DNA of 23,914 nucleotides from CBDBZL01 sp031399025 (GCA_031399025.1 JANNOJ010000010.1:1-23914), one strand, 5' to 3'; positions 1-7,883 are shown, counted from the stretch's first letter. The notes: generated by a model not told the origin, from the sequence alone. Translations and numbers: made by a program.

Positions 1-351
1 GGGGCTGGGGCGCGGCTCGGGCCGCTGGGTGGCGCGCGGACGCGGGGGCGGGGGAGGAGGAGGAGGCTCGAGCGCGCGCTCGACCACCCGCTCCACCGGC
101 TCGGGCGCGGGCGGCGCGGGCTCGGCGGCCAGCTGGGGCGCCACGCTGGCGGCAGGCTGCGCGGACGGGTCGGGCGCGGTGGATTCCAGGCTCACCTCGT
201 TGGCCAGGCTCACCACCATGCGCTCGGGCGGGGCGATGACCGGCGGCGTGTCGTCCTGCAGCAGCAACACCGCCGCCAGCGCCACATGCGCGGCAAGGGC
301 GATGCCCAGGCCGAGGCGGTCTTCGCGCGAGAAAGGGGCAGAACCGGCCAT
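1..351 (-). CDS. tolA: TolA, N-terminal part (runs off the left edge)
   Basis: This is the periplasm-spanning linker of the Tol-Pal system, which couples the TolQR proton motor in the inner membrane to TolB and Pal at the outer membrane. Only 117 codons are inside the window. They start MAGSAPFSREDRLGLG, followed by one hydrophobic segment (about residues 13-32, ending VALAAVLLLQ). A Pro/Ala/Glu-rich stretch follows, including a run of eight prolines near residue 98, as expected for the start of a TolA or TonB-like stalk. The ATG at 351 lies 11 nt after the tolR stop, with no clear Shine-Dalgarno. Gene order tolQ-tolR-tolA supports TolA over TonB. The C-terminal domain is not visible, so the identity rests on context and architecture. 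Confidence 0.85.
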   Translation of the reverse strand, partial: MAGSAPFSREDRLGLGIALAAHVALAAVLLLQDDTPPVIAPPERMVVSLANEVSLESTAPDPSAQPAASVAPQLAAEPAPPAPEPVERVVERALEPPPPPPPPRPRATQRPEPRPSP

Positions 352-362
352 CGTAGGTCTGG

Positions 363-815
<453 letters not shown>

Positions 816-1535
816 TCAGGCCCCCTCCAGCTCGCGGCCGATCTGGGCGTGGACGCGATCGGCGAAGCGCTGCAGGCGGGCCTCGAAGCCGCCGACCTGG
901 CCGGCGAAGCGGTTGTAGGCGATGACCGCCGGGATCGCGGCGAACAGCCCGATCGCGGTGGCGAACAGCGCCTCCGAGATGCCCGGCGCCACCACCGCGA
1001 GCGAGCTGTTCTGCTGCTGGCCGATCGCAAAGAAGCTGTTCATGATGCCCCACACGGTGCCGAACAGGCCGACGAAGGGCGCCACCGCGCCGGTGGTGGC
1101 GAGGAAGGTGAGCCGCTCGGCCAGTTCGTCGGCCTCGATCGCCACCTGGCCCTCGAGCGCCTGGGCGACGCGCGCGCTGGTGGCGGCGCGGTCCTTGACG
1201 CCGTGCTCGGTGGAGCGGCGCAATTCGGCGAGGCCCGCGGCGGCGACGCGGCCCGCGGCATTGTCGGGCCGCTTGCGCGCCGAGACCAGCGCCTCGGGTT
1301 CCTCGGCATCCCAGAACAGGCGCTCGAAGCGTTCCGAGCGGCGCTCTTCGCGGCGCAGGCGCAGCGAGAAGGAGACGATGATGGACCACACCCAGATGCT
1401 CGCCAGGACCAGCCCGAGGATGACCAGCTGGACGACGAGATCGGCGTTAAGGAACAGCTCGAGCGGATCGAGCCGGGTCGGCGCGCCGCTGGCGCCGGCG
1501 GCGGCGGCGGGGGCGAGAAGGTCGAGCGTGGTCAT
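816..1535 (-). CDS. tolQ: TolQ, Tol-Pal proton channel subunit
   Basis: This 239-residue inner-membrane protein of the MotA/TolQ/ExbB family is the pore-forming partner of TolR. Predicted transmembrane helices lie near residues 33-55, 142-164 and 187-207, with a long cytoplasmic loop between the first two. The family signature PFVGLFGTVWGIMNSF spans residues 153-168, and the last helix carries EALFATAIGLFAAIPAV. The length matches the family. The ATG overlaps the ybgC stop in an ATGA arrangement, and AAGGGG precedes it by four bases, so ybgC and tolQ are probably co-translated. No defect is visible. Confidence 0.95.
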   Translation of the reverse strand: MTTLDLLAPAAAAGASGAPTRLDPLELFLNADLVVQLVILGLVLASIWVWSIIVSFSLRLRREERRSERFERLFWDAEEPEALVSARKRPDNAAGRVAAAGLAELRRSTEHGVKDRAATSARVAQALEGQVAIEADELAERLTFLATTGAVAPFVGLFGTVWGIMNSFFAIGQQQNSSLAVVAPGISEALFATAIGLFAAIPAVIAYNRFAGQVGGFEARLQRFADRVHAQIGRELEGA

Positions 1536-2002
1536 TGCACCCCTTGGTCGGCAAAGGCGGCGAAGCGGCGACGCCAGTCTGCAGGCTGGCGCCGGGCCCG
1601 CCCATCGGGCGCGACGAAGCCGACGCGGATGGTCGCTTGGGTAACGAGCTGGTCGCCGCGGGTGATGCGCTGGACCATGCGCACGCTGGCGGCGCCGATC
1701 GCCGCCGCGCGGGTCTCCACCAGCAGCGCATCGCCCAGCCGGGCCGGCGCGCGGTAGGCGAGCGCGAGGTCCGCCACCGCGTAGGCGCCCTCCCCCGCCT
1801 CGATCGCGGCGCGCTGATCGACCCCCAGCAAAGCGAGCAGGTCGGACCGGGCGCGCTCCATGAACCGCAGGTAATTGGCATGGTAGACGATGCCCGACAG
1901 GTCCGTATCCTCGTAATAGACGCGCACCGGGAACAGGTGCGTTGCCCCGCGCAGGAGGCCCGAAGCGGGCTGCGGGTAGGGGCCTGATGATGAATCGTGC
2001 AT
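1532..2002 (-). CDS. ybgC: YbgC-type acyl-CoA thioesterase (hotdog fold)
   Basis: This 156-residue hotdog-fold thioesterase is the usual first gene of tol-pal clusters. It hydrolyses short-chain acyl-CoA or acyl-carrier thioesters and is linked to envelope phospholipid metabolism in other bacteria. The diagnostic motif VYYEDTDLSGIVYHANYL begins near residue 28, with the likely catalytic aspartate at D34. FMERAR follows, then VRMVQRITRGDQLVTQA in the core strands. The N-terminus is about 16 residues longer than in Escherichia coli. The chosen ATG lacks an obvious Shine-Dalgarno, and a later start cannot be excluded. The gene overlaps tolQ by ATGA and lies 29 nt after the HIT gene. Confidence 0.92.
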   Translation of the reverse strand: MHDSSSGPYPQPASGLLRGATHLFPVRVYYEDTDLSGIVYHANYLRFMERARSDLLALLGVDQRAAIEAGEGAYAVADLALAYRAPARLGDALLVETRAAAIGAASVRMVQRITRGDQLVTQATIRVGFVAPDGRARRQPADWRRRFAAFADQGVQ

Positions 2003-2007
2003 GATTC
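1992..2007. repeat. Imperfect palindrome over the ybgC start codon
   Basis: GAATCGTGCATGATTC pairs with itself at 7 of 8 positions, with one G/T mismatch near the centre. It covers the ATG of ybgC. It could be an operator or RNA structure affecting ybgC initiation, or it could be chance. Confidence 0.25.
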
Positions 2008-2031
2008 GTGTCGGCCGCCCGCGGCGACCGC

Positions 2032-2409
2032 CTAGCCGGCGATCATGCGGCCGAGCGGGCGGCCGCCGAACAGGTGGACGTGCAGATGCGCGACCTCCTG
2101 GCCGCCATCCGCGCCCACGTTCGCGAGCAGCCGGTAGCCGGGCGCGACCAGGCCGTTGTCGCGCGCCACCTGCCCCACCGCGCGCACGAAGCCGGCGATC
2201 TCCTCGGCGGTGGCGCGGGCGGAGAAATCGTCCCAGCTGACATAGTCGCCCTTGGGGATGACGAGGATATGCACCGGCGCCTGCGGGGCGATGTCGTGGA
2301 AGGCGAGCGCGTGCGCGTCCTCGTAGACCGTGTTGCAGGGAATCTCGCGGCGCAATATCTTGGCGAAGATGTTGGCGCGATCATAGGGGGCGGCAGGGTC
2401 GATGGGCAT
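2032..2409 (-). CDS. HIT-family nucleotide hydrolase (HinT-like)
   Basis: This 125-residue histidine-triad protein probably hydrolyses purine nucleoside phosphoramidates or adenylates. The triad is HLHVHLF, with histidines at 108, 110 and 112; H110 is the likely nucleophile. Earlier family features are NIFAKILRREIPCNTVYED and HILVIPKGDY. Length and layout match bacterial HinT. It begins 3 nt after the hisE stop, so it is probably co-transcribed with the his genes. This hisE-HIT adjacency is common in alphaproteobacteria as far as I know. The physiological substrate cannot be read from sequence. Confidence 0.93.
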   Translation of the reverse strand: MPIDPAAPYDRANIFAKILRREIPCNTVYEDAHALAFHDIAPQAPVHILVIPKGDYVSWDDFSARATAEEIAGFVRAVGQVARDNGLVAPGYRLLANVGADGGQEVAHLHVHLFGGRPLGRMIAG

Positions 2410-2412
2410 GGC

Positions 2413-2736
2413 CTAGCCGCGGGCGGCCTGCTCGGCGAGGCCGGAGGTGCCCTCGCGCCGGGTCAGCTCGGCGAGCAGGGCGGCGAGCGGGACGTCGCGC
2501 GCGCCGAGCAGGACCAAGAGATGGAAGATCAGGTCGGCCGCCTCGCCGGCCAGCTCCTCGGGCGTGCCGGCGAGCGCGGCGACGACGGCCTCGACCGCCT
2601 CCTCGCCCAATTTGCGCGCCATCACCGGCAGGCCGCGGGCAGTGAGCTGGGCGACGTAGCTGTCGGGCGCGGCGGCGGCACGGCGCGCAGCGATGGTCGC
2701 TTCCAGGCGCGCGAGGATGTCGGCCGGTGGCTCCAT
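2413..2736 (-). CDS. hisE: Phosphoribosyl-ATP pyrophosphatase HisE
   Basis: HisE removes pyrophosphate from phosphoribosyl-ATP to give phosphoribosyl-AMP, the second step of histidine synthesis. The 107-residue product has the all-alpha MazG-like signature KLGEEAVEAVVAAL (K42, E45, E46) and EAADLIFHLLVLL (E65, D68), whose acidic residues bind magnesium. The length fits a stand-alone HisE without a fused HisI domain. The reading frame stays open far upstream through antisense-looking sequence. The ATG at 2736 is chosen because family homology starts there (EPPADILARLEATI). No good Shine-Dalgarno is visible. The gene lies 82 nt after hisF and 3 nt before the HIT gene. Confidence 0.95.
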   Translation of the reverse strand: MEPPADILARLEATIAARRAAAAPDSYVAQLTARGLPVMARKLGEEAVEAVVAALAGTPEELAGEAADLIFHLLVLLGARDVPLAALLAELTRREGTSGLAEQAARG

Positions 2737-2818
2737 GCGCGGGCCATGGGCAAGCGATCCGGCAGGGTCAAGGCCCCGCGGCGGCGCTGTCCCCCGCCAC
2801 CGAACCGGCCGGGCGGGA

Positions 2819-3580
2819 TCAGCCGCGCGCGGGCAGGCCGGCGGCGCGCAGGGCGGCGTGCGCCTCGGCGATGGTGTGGGTCCCGAAATGGAAGATCGAG
2901 GCGGCCAGCACGGCGCTCGCGTGGCCTTGCGTGACGCCCTCGACCAGGTGGGCGAGCGTGCCCACGCCGCCGCTGGCGATGACCGGCACCGGCACCGCAT
3001 CGGCGATGGCGCGGGTGAGTTCGAGGTCGTAGCCCGCTTGCGTGCCGTCGCCGTCCATCGAGGTGACGAGCAGCTCGCCCGCGCCCAGTTCGGCCAGTCG
3101 AACGGCGTGGGCGAGCGCGTCGATGCCGGTGGCCCGGCGGCCGCCATGGGTGAAGATCTCCCATTTGGCGGCCGCCGTGCGGCGCGCATCGACCGAGGCG
3201 ACCACGCACTGGCTGCCCATCTGATGGGCGATCTCGCCCACCAGCTCGGGTCGTTCCACGGCGGCGGAGTTCACCGCCACCTTGTCGGCGCCCGCCAGCA
3301 GCAGCGCGCGCGCATCCTCGACCGAGCGCACCCCGCCGCCCACGGTCAGCGGCATGAAGCACACCTGCGCCGTGCGCCGGACGATGTCGACCAGCGTGCC
3401 GCGGCCCTCGTGGCTGGCGGAGATGTCGAGGAAGCACAGCTCGTCCGCGCCGGCGGCGTCGTAGGCGCGCGCCTGCTCCACCGGGTCGCCGGCGTCCTGG
3501 AGGTCGACGAAGTTGACGCCCTTGACCACTCGGCCCTCGGCCACGTCGAGGCAGGGGATGACGCGGATGCGGACGGTCAT
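2819..3580 (-). CDS. hisF: Imidazole glycerol phosphate synthase cyclase subunit HisF
   Basis: HisF is the (beta/alpha)8 cyclase half of imidazole glycerol phosphate synthase. It uses ammonia channelled from HisH to convert PRFAR to imidazole glycerol phosphate and AICAR. The 253-residue protein opens RIRVIPCLDVAEGRVVKG, with catalytic D12. The second catalytic aspartate is D131 in VASVDARR. Phosphate-binding loops read LTVGGGVRS and VIASGGVGT. The ATG is preceded by GGAG at an 8-nt spacing, inside the 40-codon ORF just upstream. Its partner hisH lies in the same operon. Confidence 0.97.
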   Translation of the reverse strand: MTVRIRVIPCLDVAEGRVVKGVNFVDLQDAGDPVEQARAYDAAGADELCFLDISASHEGRGTLVDIVRRTAQVCFMPLTVGGGVRSVEDARALLLAGADKVAVNSAAVERPELVGEIAHQMGSQCVVASVDARRTAAAKWEIFTHGGRRATGIDALAHAVRLAELGAGELLVTSMDGDGTQAGYDLELTRAIADAVPVPVIASGGVGTLAHLVEGVTQGHASAVLAASIFHFGTHTIAEAHAALRAAGLPARG

Positions 3581-3583
3581 GGG

Positions 3584-3706
3584 CTAGGCTCCGGAAGCAA
3601 GAAACCCGCCGGCTGCCACGACCCCGGTTGCGGTATCGCCGTTGATCCAGGCGGTGAATGCGAACGCGATCAAAGCCCCCCCGATCACAGCGAGCACCGG
3701 CTTCAC
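3584..3706 (-). CDS. Candidate 40-residue membrane microprotein between hisA and hisF
   Basis: I do not recognise this ORF. It starts at a GTG overlapping the hisA stop (GTGA) and ends 3 nt before the hisF ATG, so it fills the hisA-hisF gap exactly. Translation begins VKPVLAVIGGALIAFAFTAW, a strongly hydrophobic helix (about residues 4-20). A short polar turn (INGDT) and a second hydrophobic stretch (TGVVAAGGFLASGA) follow. GGAGG lies four bases upstream of the GTG. The coupling and the hydrophobic pattern argue for a real gene. Its small size and unknown conservation keep this provisional. Confidence 0.5.
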   Translation of the reverse strand: MKPVLAVIGGALIAFAFTAWINGDTATGVVAAGGFLASGA

Positions 3707-4431
3707 GCCGCCTCCGCCAGCGCCAGGGCTTCAGCCAGATCGAGCCGCCCATCGTACAAGGCGCGGCCGGTGATGACGCCTTCGATACCCTCGTGGGCGT
3801 GGGCGGCGAGGGCGCGGATGTCCGCCAGCCCGGCCACCCCGCCGCTGGCGATGACCGGGATGGCGACGGCGCGGGCCAGCGCCACGGTGGCCTCGACGTT
3901 GCAGCCCTTGAGCAGGCCGTCGCGGCCGATGTCGGTGAACAGCAGCGCGGCGACGCCGGCATCCTCGAACCGCCGGGCGAGATCGGTGGCGGGCACGTCG
4001 GAGACCGCCGCCCAGCCCTCGGTCGCCACCAGGCCGTCGCGCGCGTCCACCGCCACCACGATGCGGCCCGGATGCGCGGCGGCCATGGCGCGCACGAAGG
4101 CGGGATCGCGCAGCGCGGCAGTCCCCATCACCACCCGGGCGACGCCCAGCGCCAGCCAGCCTTCCACCGCCGCTGCGTTCCGGATGCCGCCGCCCAGCTG
4201 GACCTGGCCGGGAAAGGCCGCGAGCACCGCTTCCACCGCGGCGCGGTTCTCGGCCCGGCCGGCGAAACTGCCGTCGAGGTCGACCACATGCAGGTGGGTG
4301 GCGCCGGCCCGAGCGAAGACCAGCGCCTGGGCGGCGGGATCGTCGCTGTAGACCGTGGCCCGCGCCATATCGCCCTCGGCCAGGCGCACCACCTGGCCGG
4401 CCTTGAGATCGATCGCGGGAAAGACGATCAC
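3703..4431 (-). CDS. hisA: Phosphoribosylformimino-AICAR-P isomerase HisA
   Basis: HisA is a (beta/alpha)8 isomerase that converts ProFAR to PRFAR, the substrate of HisHF. The 242-residue product starts VIVFPAIDLKAGQVVRL, with catalytic D8. The second catalytic aspartate is D129 in VAVDARDG. Phosphate loops read LGGGIRN and VIASGGVAG. The frame is open further upstream, but that part overlaps hisH. The GTG at 4431 is chosen because homology begins there and GAGGA sits about seven bases before it. It lies 10 nt after the hisH stop. Confidence 0.96.
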   Translation of the reverse strand: MIVFPAIDLKAGQVVRLAEGDMARATVYSDDPAAQALVFARAGATHLHVVDLDGSFAGRAENRAAVEAVLAAFPGQVQLGGGIRNAAAVEGWLALGVARVVMGTAALRDPAFVRAMAAAHPGRIVVAVDARDGLVATEGWAAVSDVPATDLARRFEDAGVAALLFTDIGRDGLLKGCNVEATVALARAVAIPVIASGGVAGLADIRALAAHAHEGIEGVITGRALYDGRLDLAEALALAEAA

Positions 4432-4441
4432 CCGCGCATCC

Positions 4442-5083
4442 TCACGGCTGCCACTCGAGGAACCGCGCGAGCAGCTCCAAGCCGTAGCGCTGGCTCTTCT
4501 CGGGGTGGAACTGGACGCCCAGGATGTTCTCTCGCGCCACCGCCGCCACCAGGCCGCCGCCATGGTCGGTCATAGCGGCGATGTGGCGCGGCTCGTCGGG
4601 CTGGAAGTGATAGGAGTGGAGGAAATAGGCCTCGCCCGGCTGGACCAGCGCGCCCCCCAGGCCCTCGGCGCCGGCGCGCGGCATCGGCTGGACGTCGTTC
4701 CAGCCGATGTGCGGCACCTTGATGGCGGGGTCGGTGCGCTCGATCGCCCGCACCTCGCCCGCGATCCAGCCCAGGCCGAGCGTGTCGCCATGCTCGCGGC
4801 CGCGATCGGCGAGCAATTGCATGCCCACGCACACGCCCAGGAACGGCACGCCATCGTCGCGCACGCGTTCCTCCAGCGCCTCGACCAGGCCGACCTGCGC
4901 CCGCAATGCCTCGGCGCAGGCGCGAAACGAGCCCACGCCCGGCAGCACGATCCGCGTCGCCTCGAGCACGACCTGCGGATCGGCGGTGATGGCGACCCGG
5001 CCCGCGCCCGCCGTCAGCAGCGCATTGTGCACCGAATGCAGGTTGCCGGCGCCAAAATCGATGAGCGCGACGGCTTCAGGCAT
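4442..5083 (-). CDS. hisH: Imidazole glycerol phosphate synthase glutaminase subunit HisH
   Basis: HisH is a class I glutamine amidotransferase that releases ammonia from glutamine for HisF. The 213-residue protein starts MPEAVALIDFGAGNLHSV. The catalytic triad is visible: C85 in FLGVCVGMQLL, then H193 and E195 in VQFHPEKSQRYG. The oxyanion-region PGVGSF is also present. An in-frame start seven codons earlier exists, but MPEA matches the usual N-terminus. Spacing to hisA is 10 nt. Confidence 0.97.
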   Translation of the reverse strand: MPEAVALIDFGAGNLHSVHNALLTAGAGRVAITADPQVVLEATRIVLPGVGSFRACAEALRAQVGLVEALEERVRDDGVPFLGVCVGMQLLADRGREHGDTLGLGWIAGEVRAIERTDPAIKVPHIGWNDVQPMPRAGAEGLGGALVQPGEAYFLHSYHFQPDEPRHIAAMTDHGGGLVAAVARENILGVQFHPEKSQRYGLELLARFLEWQP

Positions 5084-5208
5084 CTGTGCTTCTCGCCCGC
5101 CCATCCGGGCGCGCGATCCTCGTCAGGCGGGCAGGCAAGCTGCCCCCGCTGCGGGGCGGCCGTTCGGCCTTGCGGCGGCCGGACGGCCGGGCAATCGGAG
5201 GGCTCGGC

Positions 5209-5802
5209 CTAACCACCCAGCATGCCCTTGGTCGAGGGCACCGCCTCGCCCTTGCGCGCGTCCAGCTCGACCGCCTGGCGCATGGCGCGCGCGAAGCCCT
5301 TGAAGATGGCCTCGCAGATGTGGTGGTTGTTGCTACCGTAGAGCACCTGGACGTGCAGCGTGATGCCCGCGGCCTGGGCGACCGAGTGGAACCAGTGCTC
5401 GATCAGCTCGGTGTCGAGCTCGCCCAGCTTCTCCTGCGTGAAGCGCGCCTTCCACACCAGGAACGGCCGGCCCGAGAGGTCGAGCGAGACGCGCGCGAGC
5501 GTCTCGTCCATCGGCGAATAGGCGACGCCGTAGCGGCCGATGCCCGCCTTGTTGCCGAGCGCCTGGGCGATCGCCTGGCCGAGCGCGATGGCGCTGTCCT
5601 CGGTGGTGTGGTGCTGGTCGATATGCAGGTCGCCCGCGACCTTCATCGTCACGTCGATGAGCGAATGGCGGGCGAACTGCTCCACCATGTGGTCGAGGAA
5701 GCCGATCCCGGTGGCGATCTGGTACGCGCCGGTGCCGTCGAGATCGACCTCGACCAGGATCGCGGTCTCGTTGGTGTTCCGCTCGATCCGTCCGCTGCGC
5801 AT
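5209..5802 (-). CDS. hisB: Imidazoleglycerol-phosphate dehydratase HisB
   Basis: HisB dehydrates imidazole glycerol phosphate to imidazole acetol phosphate. The 197-residue product is the monofunctional form without a phosphatase domain. It carries the duplicated metal-binding motifs IDQHHTTEDSAIALG and SNNHHICEAIFKGFARA, plus GIGFLDHMVEQFARHS. It is the first gene of the minus-strand his block and is divergent from sspB. A 125-nt spacer with short GC-rich inverted repeats separates it from hisH. No usual Shine-Dalgarno precedes the ATG, and a promoter-like element lies so close that the transcript could be leaderless. Confidence 0.97.
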   Translation of the reverse strand: MRSGRIERNTNETAILVEVDLDGTGAYQIATGIGFLDHMVEQFARHSLIDVTMKVAGDLHIDQHHTTEDSAIALGQAIAQALGNKAGIGRYGVAYSPMDETLARVSLDLSGRPFLVWKARFTQEKLGELDTELIEHWFHSVAQAAGITLHVQVLYGSNNHHICEAIFKGFARAMRQAVELDARKGEAVPSTKGMLGG

Positions 5803-5809
5803 GGCCCGC

Positions 5810-5837
5810 CCTATAAACGCGGGGAAACGCGGTGCAA
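5810..5837 (-). promoter_or_regulatory. Candidate hisB promoter with a 10-bp-phased repeat
   Basis: On the minus strand TTGCAC (5837-5832) and TATAGG (5815-5810) are separated by 16 nt. The direct repeat AAACGCGGGG/AAACGCGGTG (5815-5834 on the plus strand) lies in the spacer, one helical turn apart. The predicted transcript would begin at or within a few bases of the hisB ATG at 5802. Only motif resemblance supports it. Confidence 0.35.
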
Positions 5838-5977
5838 GTACGGCCGATCCACCGCAGCGGGTCCGGCGCGCGGGCGAGGGCCGTTCGCCGGAGCCTCGCC
5901 AATGCTTGGGCCAGGCGCGGGGACTTAGCCCGCCATTGCGGCTTGACCGGGCGCTTGAAGCCCCTCACCTAGCGCCA

Positions 5978-6508
5978 ATGAGCCACGATGCGCCCGACAG
6001 CCTGATCCCCTACGACGAGATCGTGCAGGAAGCGCTGCGCGCGGTGGTGGGCCGCGTGCTGGGCGAGATCGAGCAGACCGGCGGCACGCTGCCCGGGGCG
6101 CACCATTTCTACATCACCTTCAAGACCCACGCGCCCGGCGTGGCCATTCCCGACCATCTGCGCCAGCGCTTCCAGGACGAGATGACCATCGTGCTGCAGA
6201 ACAAGTTCTGGGACCTGCACGTGGACGCGCGCGGCTTCACCGTGGGCCTGAGCTTCAACCAGATGCCGGCCAAGCTGGTGATCCCGTTCGCCGCGATCAC
6301 CGCTTTCGTCGACCCGGCGGTGGATTTCGGGCTGCAGTTCCAGGCCTCGGTGCACTCGGTCGAGCCCCAGCCGCACGAGGTGGCCGAGAACGATACGCCC
6401 GGCGCGCCAGGGTTCGGGGGCGAGGCGGAACAGGGTGGGGAAGGGCGCGTTGGCACCGCTGAGGACGGCTCGAACGTCGTCACGGTCGATTTTGGCCGCA
6501 AGAAGTAG
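5978..6508 (+). CDS. sspB: SspB, ClpXP adaptor (alphaproteobacterial type)
   Basis: SspB tethers ssrA-tagged and other substrates to the ClpXP protease. The 176-residue protein has the SspB fold sequence: HHFYITFKTHAPGVAIPDHL (42-61), MTIVLQNKFWDLHVD (69-83), FTVGLSFNQMPAKLVIPF (87-104) and AITAFVDPAVDFGLQF. A low-complexity acidic/Gly linker (about 137-165) leads to a C-terminal VVTVDFGRKK, the expected position of the ClpX-binding tail. The ATG at 5978 begins the homologous region; the frame upstream is open but antisense-like. TTGACC at 5943 may be a -35 element. No Shine-Dalgarno is visible. Confidence 0.93.
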   Translation: MSHDAPDSLIPYDEIVQEALRAVVGRVLGEIEQTGGTLPGAHHFYITFKTHAPGVAIPDHLRQRFQDEMTIVLQNKFWDLHVDARGFTVGLSFNQMPAKLVIPFAAITAFVDPAVDFGLQFQASVHSVEPQPHEVAENDTPGAPGFGGEAEQGGEGRVGTAEDGSNVVTVDFGRKK

Positions 6509-6602
6509 CCGCGAAACAGGCGCGCGGGGGCCGAGGCCTCGGCGTCAGGGGCAGGACACCACGCAATTGGCCCGACCAGGCAAGACCGCGAAGCGCAAGG
6601 CC

Positions 6603-6977
6603 ATGATCGCAGCGCGCGGTCGCGGCATCGATCGAGCCAAGAAGGTGCCCGGACCCTCGCCCGACCCGTCGAGCAATCTGGTGCTGGCCGACGTCGCCAT
6701 CTGGATGGGCTCGTACCTGGTGCGCCGCCTGGTGGAACACAGCTTCCTGTCCGAGCGCTATGGCAAGCAGACCGCCAAGGCGATCGTGCGCAACCGCAGC
6801 ATCCGCCAGCGGGTGGCGACCATGGCGATCGCCCGGCTGGGCACGAGCGGGCTGCCCGGCGCGGCCCTGGTGACCTGCGGCATGGCCGCCAAGGTGCTGT
6901 TCGACCGTAGCAAGGCGCGCCGCCTGGCCCAGGCCGAGGGCGACCGGGAACTGCTCGAGCAGGCGCGCGGCGAGTAG
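6603..6977 (+). CDS. Hypothetical basic protein with hydrophobic C-terminal half
   Basis: I do not recognise this 124-residue product. A basic N-terminus (RGRGIDRAKK) is followed by NLVLADVAIWMGSYLVRRLV (26-45). A basic middle (SERYGKQTAKAIVRNRS) and a moderately hydrophobic segment, LGTSGLPGAALVTCGMAAKV (79-98), come next, then a charged tail rich in Glu and Arg. It could be membrane-associated. It lies between sspB and gmk on the same strand. The ATG at 6603 has a poor Shine-Dalgarno; a TTG at 6567 after GGAC would add 12 residues. High-GC codon use matches the neighbours. Confidence 0.7.
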   Translation: MIAARGRGIDRAKKVPGPSPDPSSNLVLADVAIWMGSYLVRRLVEHSFLSERYGKQTAKAIVRNRSIRQRVATMAIARLGTSGLPGAALVTCGMAAKVLFDRSKARRLAQAEGDRELLEQARGE

Positions 6978-7075
6978 GGCCGTGACCTGCGCCGGCGGCC
7001 TGACCCACGGCCCCGGGGCGGTGATCGGCGAGCCGGCGGCTTGATCGGGTGGGCCACCATGCGGCAAAGCCGGGC

Positions 7076-7738
7076 ATGACCGATTCCCCCCCTGGCGAAG
7101 CCCCGCGCGCGCCCTCCCCCAGCCAGCGCCGCGGGCTGATGTTCATCCTCTCCTCGCCCTCGGGCGCGGGCAAGACGACGATCGCTCAGCGGCTGCTGGC
7201 GGCGGAGGACAATCTGGCGATGTCGGTCTCGGTGACCACGCGGCCGATGCGCGCGGGCGAGGTGGACGGGCGCGACTACCACTTCGTTGCCCGCGCCGAG
7301 TTCGACGCGATGGTGGCGGCCGATGCCTTCCTCGAATGGGCCGAGGTGTTCGGCAATTGCTATGGCACGCCCCGGGCGCAGATCGCCGCCGCGCTGGCCG
7401 CTGGGCGCGACACGCTGTTCGACGTCGACTGGCAGGGGGCGCAGCAATTGTCGCAAGGCTCGGGCGCGGACGTCGTCTCGGTGTTCCTGCTGCCGCCCAG
7501 TATCGCCGAACTCGAGCGCCGGCTGCGCGCCCGCGGGACCGACAGCGAGGCGGTGATCGCCGGGCGCATGGCCCGCGCCCGCGATGAGATCGGCCGTTGG
7601 GACGGCTATGATTACGTCCTGATCAACCACGAGATCGAGGCCTGCTTCGCCGCCGTGCGCACCATTCTAGGGGCCGAGCGGCTGCGGCGCGCGCGGCAGA
7701 CGGGGCTGGTCGCCTTCACCCGCGCGCTGACGGGCTGA
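7076..7738 (+). CDS. gmk: Guanylate kinase
   Basis: Guanylate kinase phosphorylates GMP to GDP with ATP. The 220-residue protein has a 19-residue Pro-rich extension before the core. The P-loop SSPSGAGKTT spans residues 26-35. GMP-binding features follow: VSVTTRPMRAGEVDGRDYHF, then FLEWAEVFGNCYGTP, then DVDWQGAQQL, then the lid RMARARDEI and DYVLINHEIE. The ATG at 7076 is preferred over a start nine codons earlier. The gene stands alone, followed by a 269-nt gap with two hairpins. Confidence 0.96.
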   Translation: MTDSPPGEAPRAPSPSQRRGLMFILSSPSGAGKTTIAQRLLAAEDNLAMSVSVTTRPMRAGEVDGRDYHFVARAEFDAMVAADAFLEWAEVFGNCYGTPRAQIAAALAAGRDTLFDVDWQGAQQLSQGSGADVVSVFLLPPSIAELERRLRARGTDSEAVIAGRMARARDEIGRWDGYDYVLINHEIEACFAAVRTILGAERLRRARQTGLVAFTRALTG

Positions 7739-7828
7739 GCGGCGGGCGGCCAGGGCCTGCCGCCCGGTCAGCGATCTTTCGAGGCTCGGTGAGCGCACGT
7801 GTTGCCCTGAAAATCCTCCCGACGGCAC

Positions 7829-7852
7829 CCGGGTTGACGCTCCTCAACCCGG
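7829..7852. terminator. Hairpin downstream of gmk
   Basis: CCGGGTTGA and TCAACCCGG form a perfect 9-bp stem around a 6-nt loop (CGCTCC). No U-run follows on either strand. It may be a terminator or an mRNA 3'-end structure between gmk and dapD. Confidence 0.45.
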
Positions 7853-7866
7853 AGCGCCGGCAGCGC

Positions 7867-7883
7867 CGCCAGGCGCCCTGGCG
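7867..7883. repeat. Second GC hairpin in the gmk-dapD gap
   Basis: CGCCAGG and CCTGGCG form a perfect 7-bp stem with a 3-nt loop (CGC), 14 nt after the first hairpin. The remaining gap shows no ORF that I would support. Confidence 0.35.

Noticed and set aside
5084..5208. Histidine leader peptide or attenuator between hisB and hisH
   Set aside because: No run of histidine codons or convincing short ORF is present. The local inverted repeats are imperfect and GC-driven.
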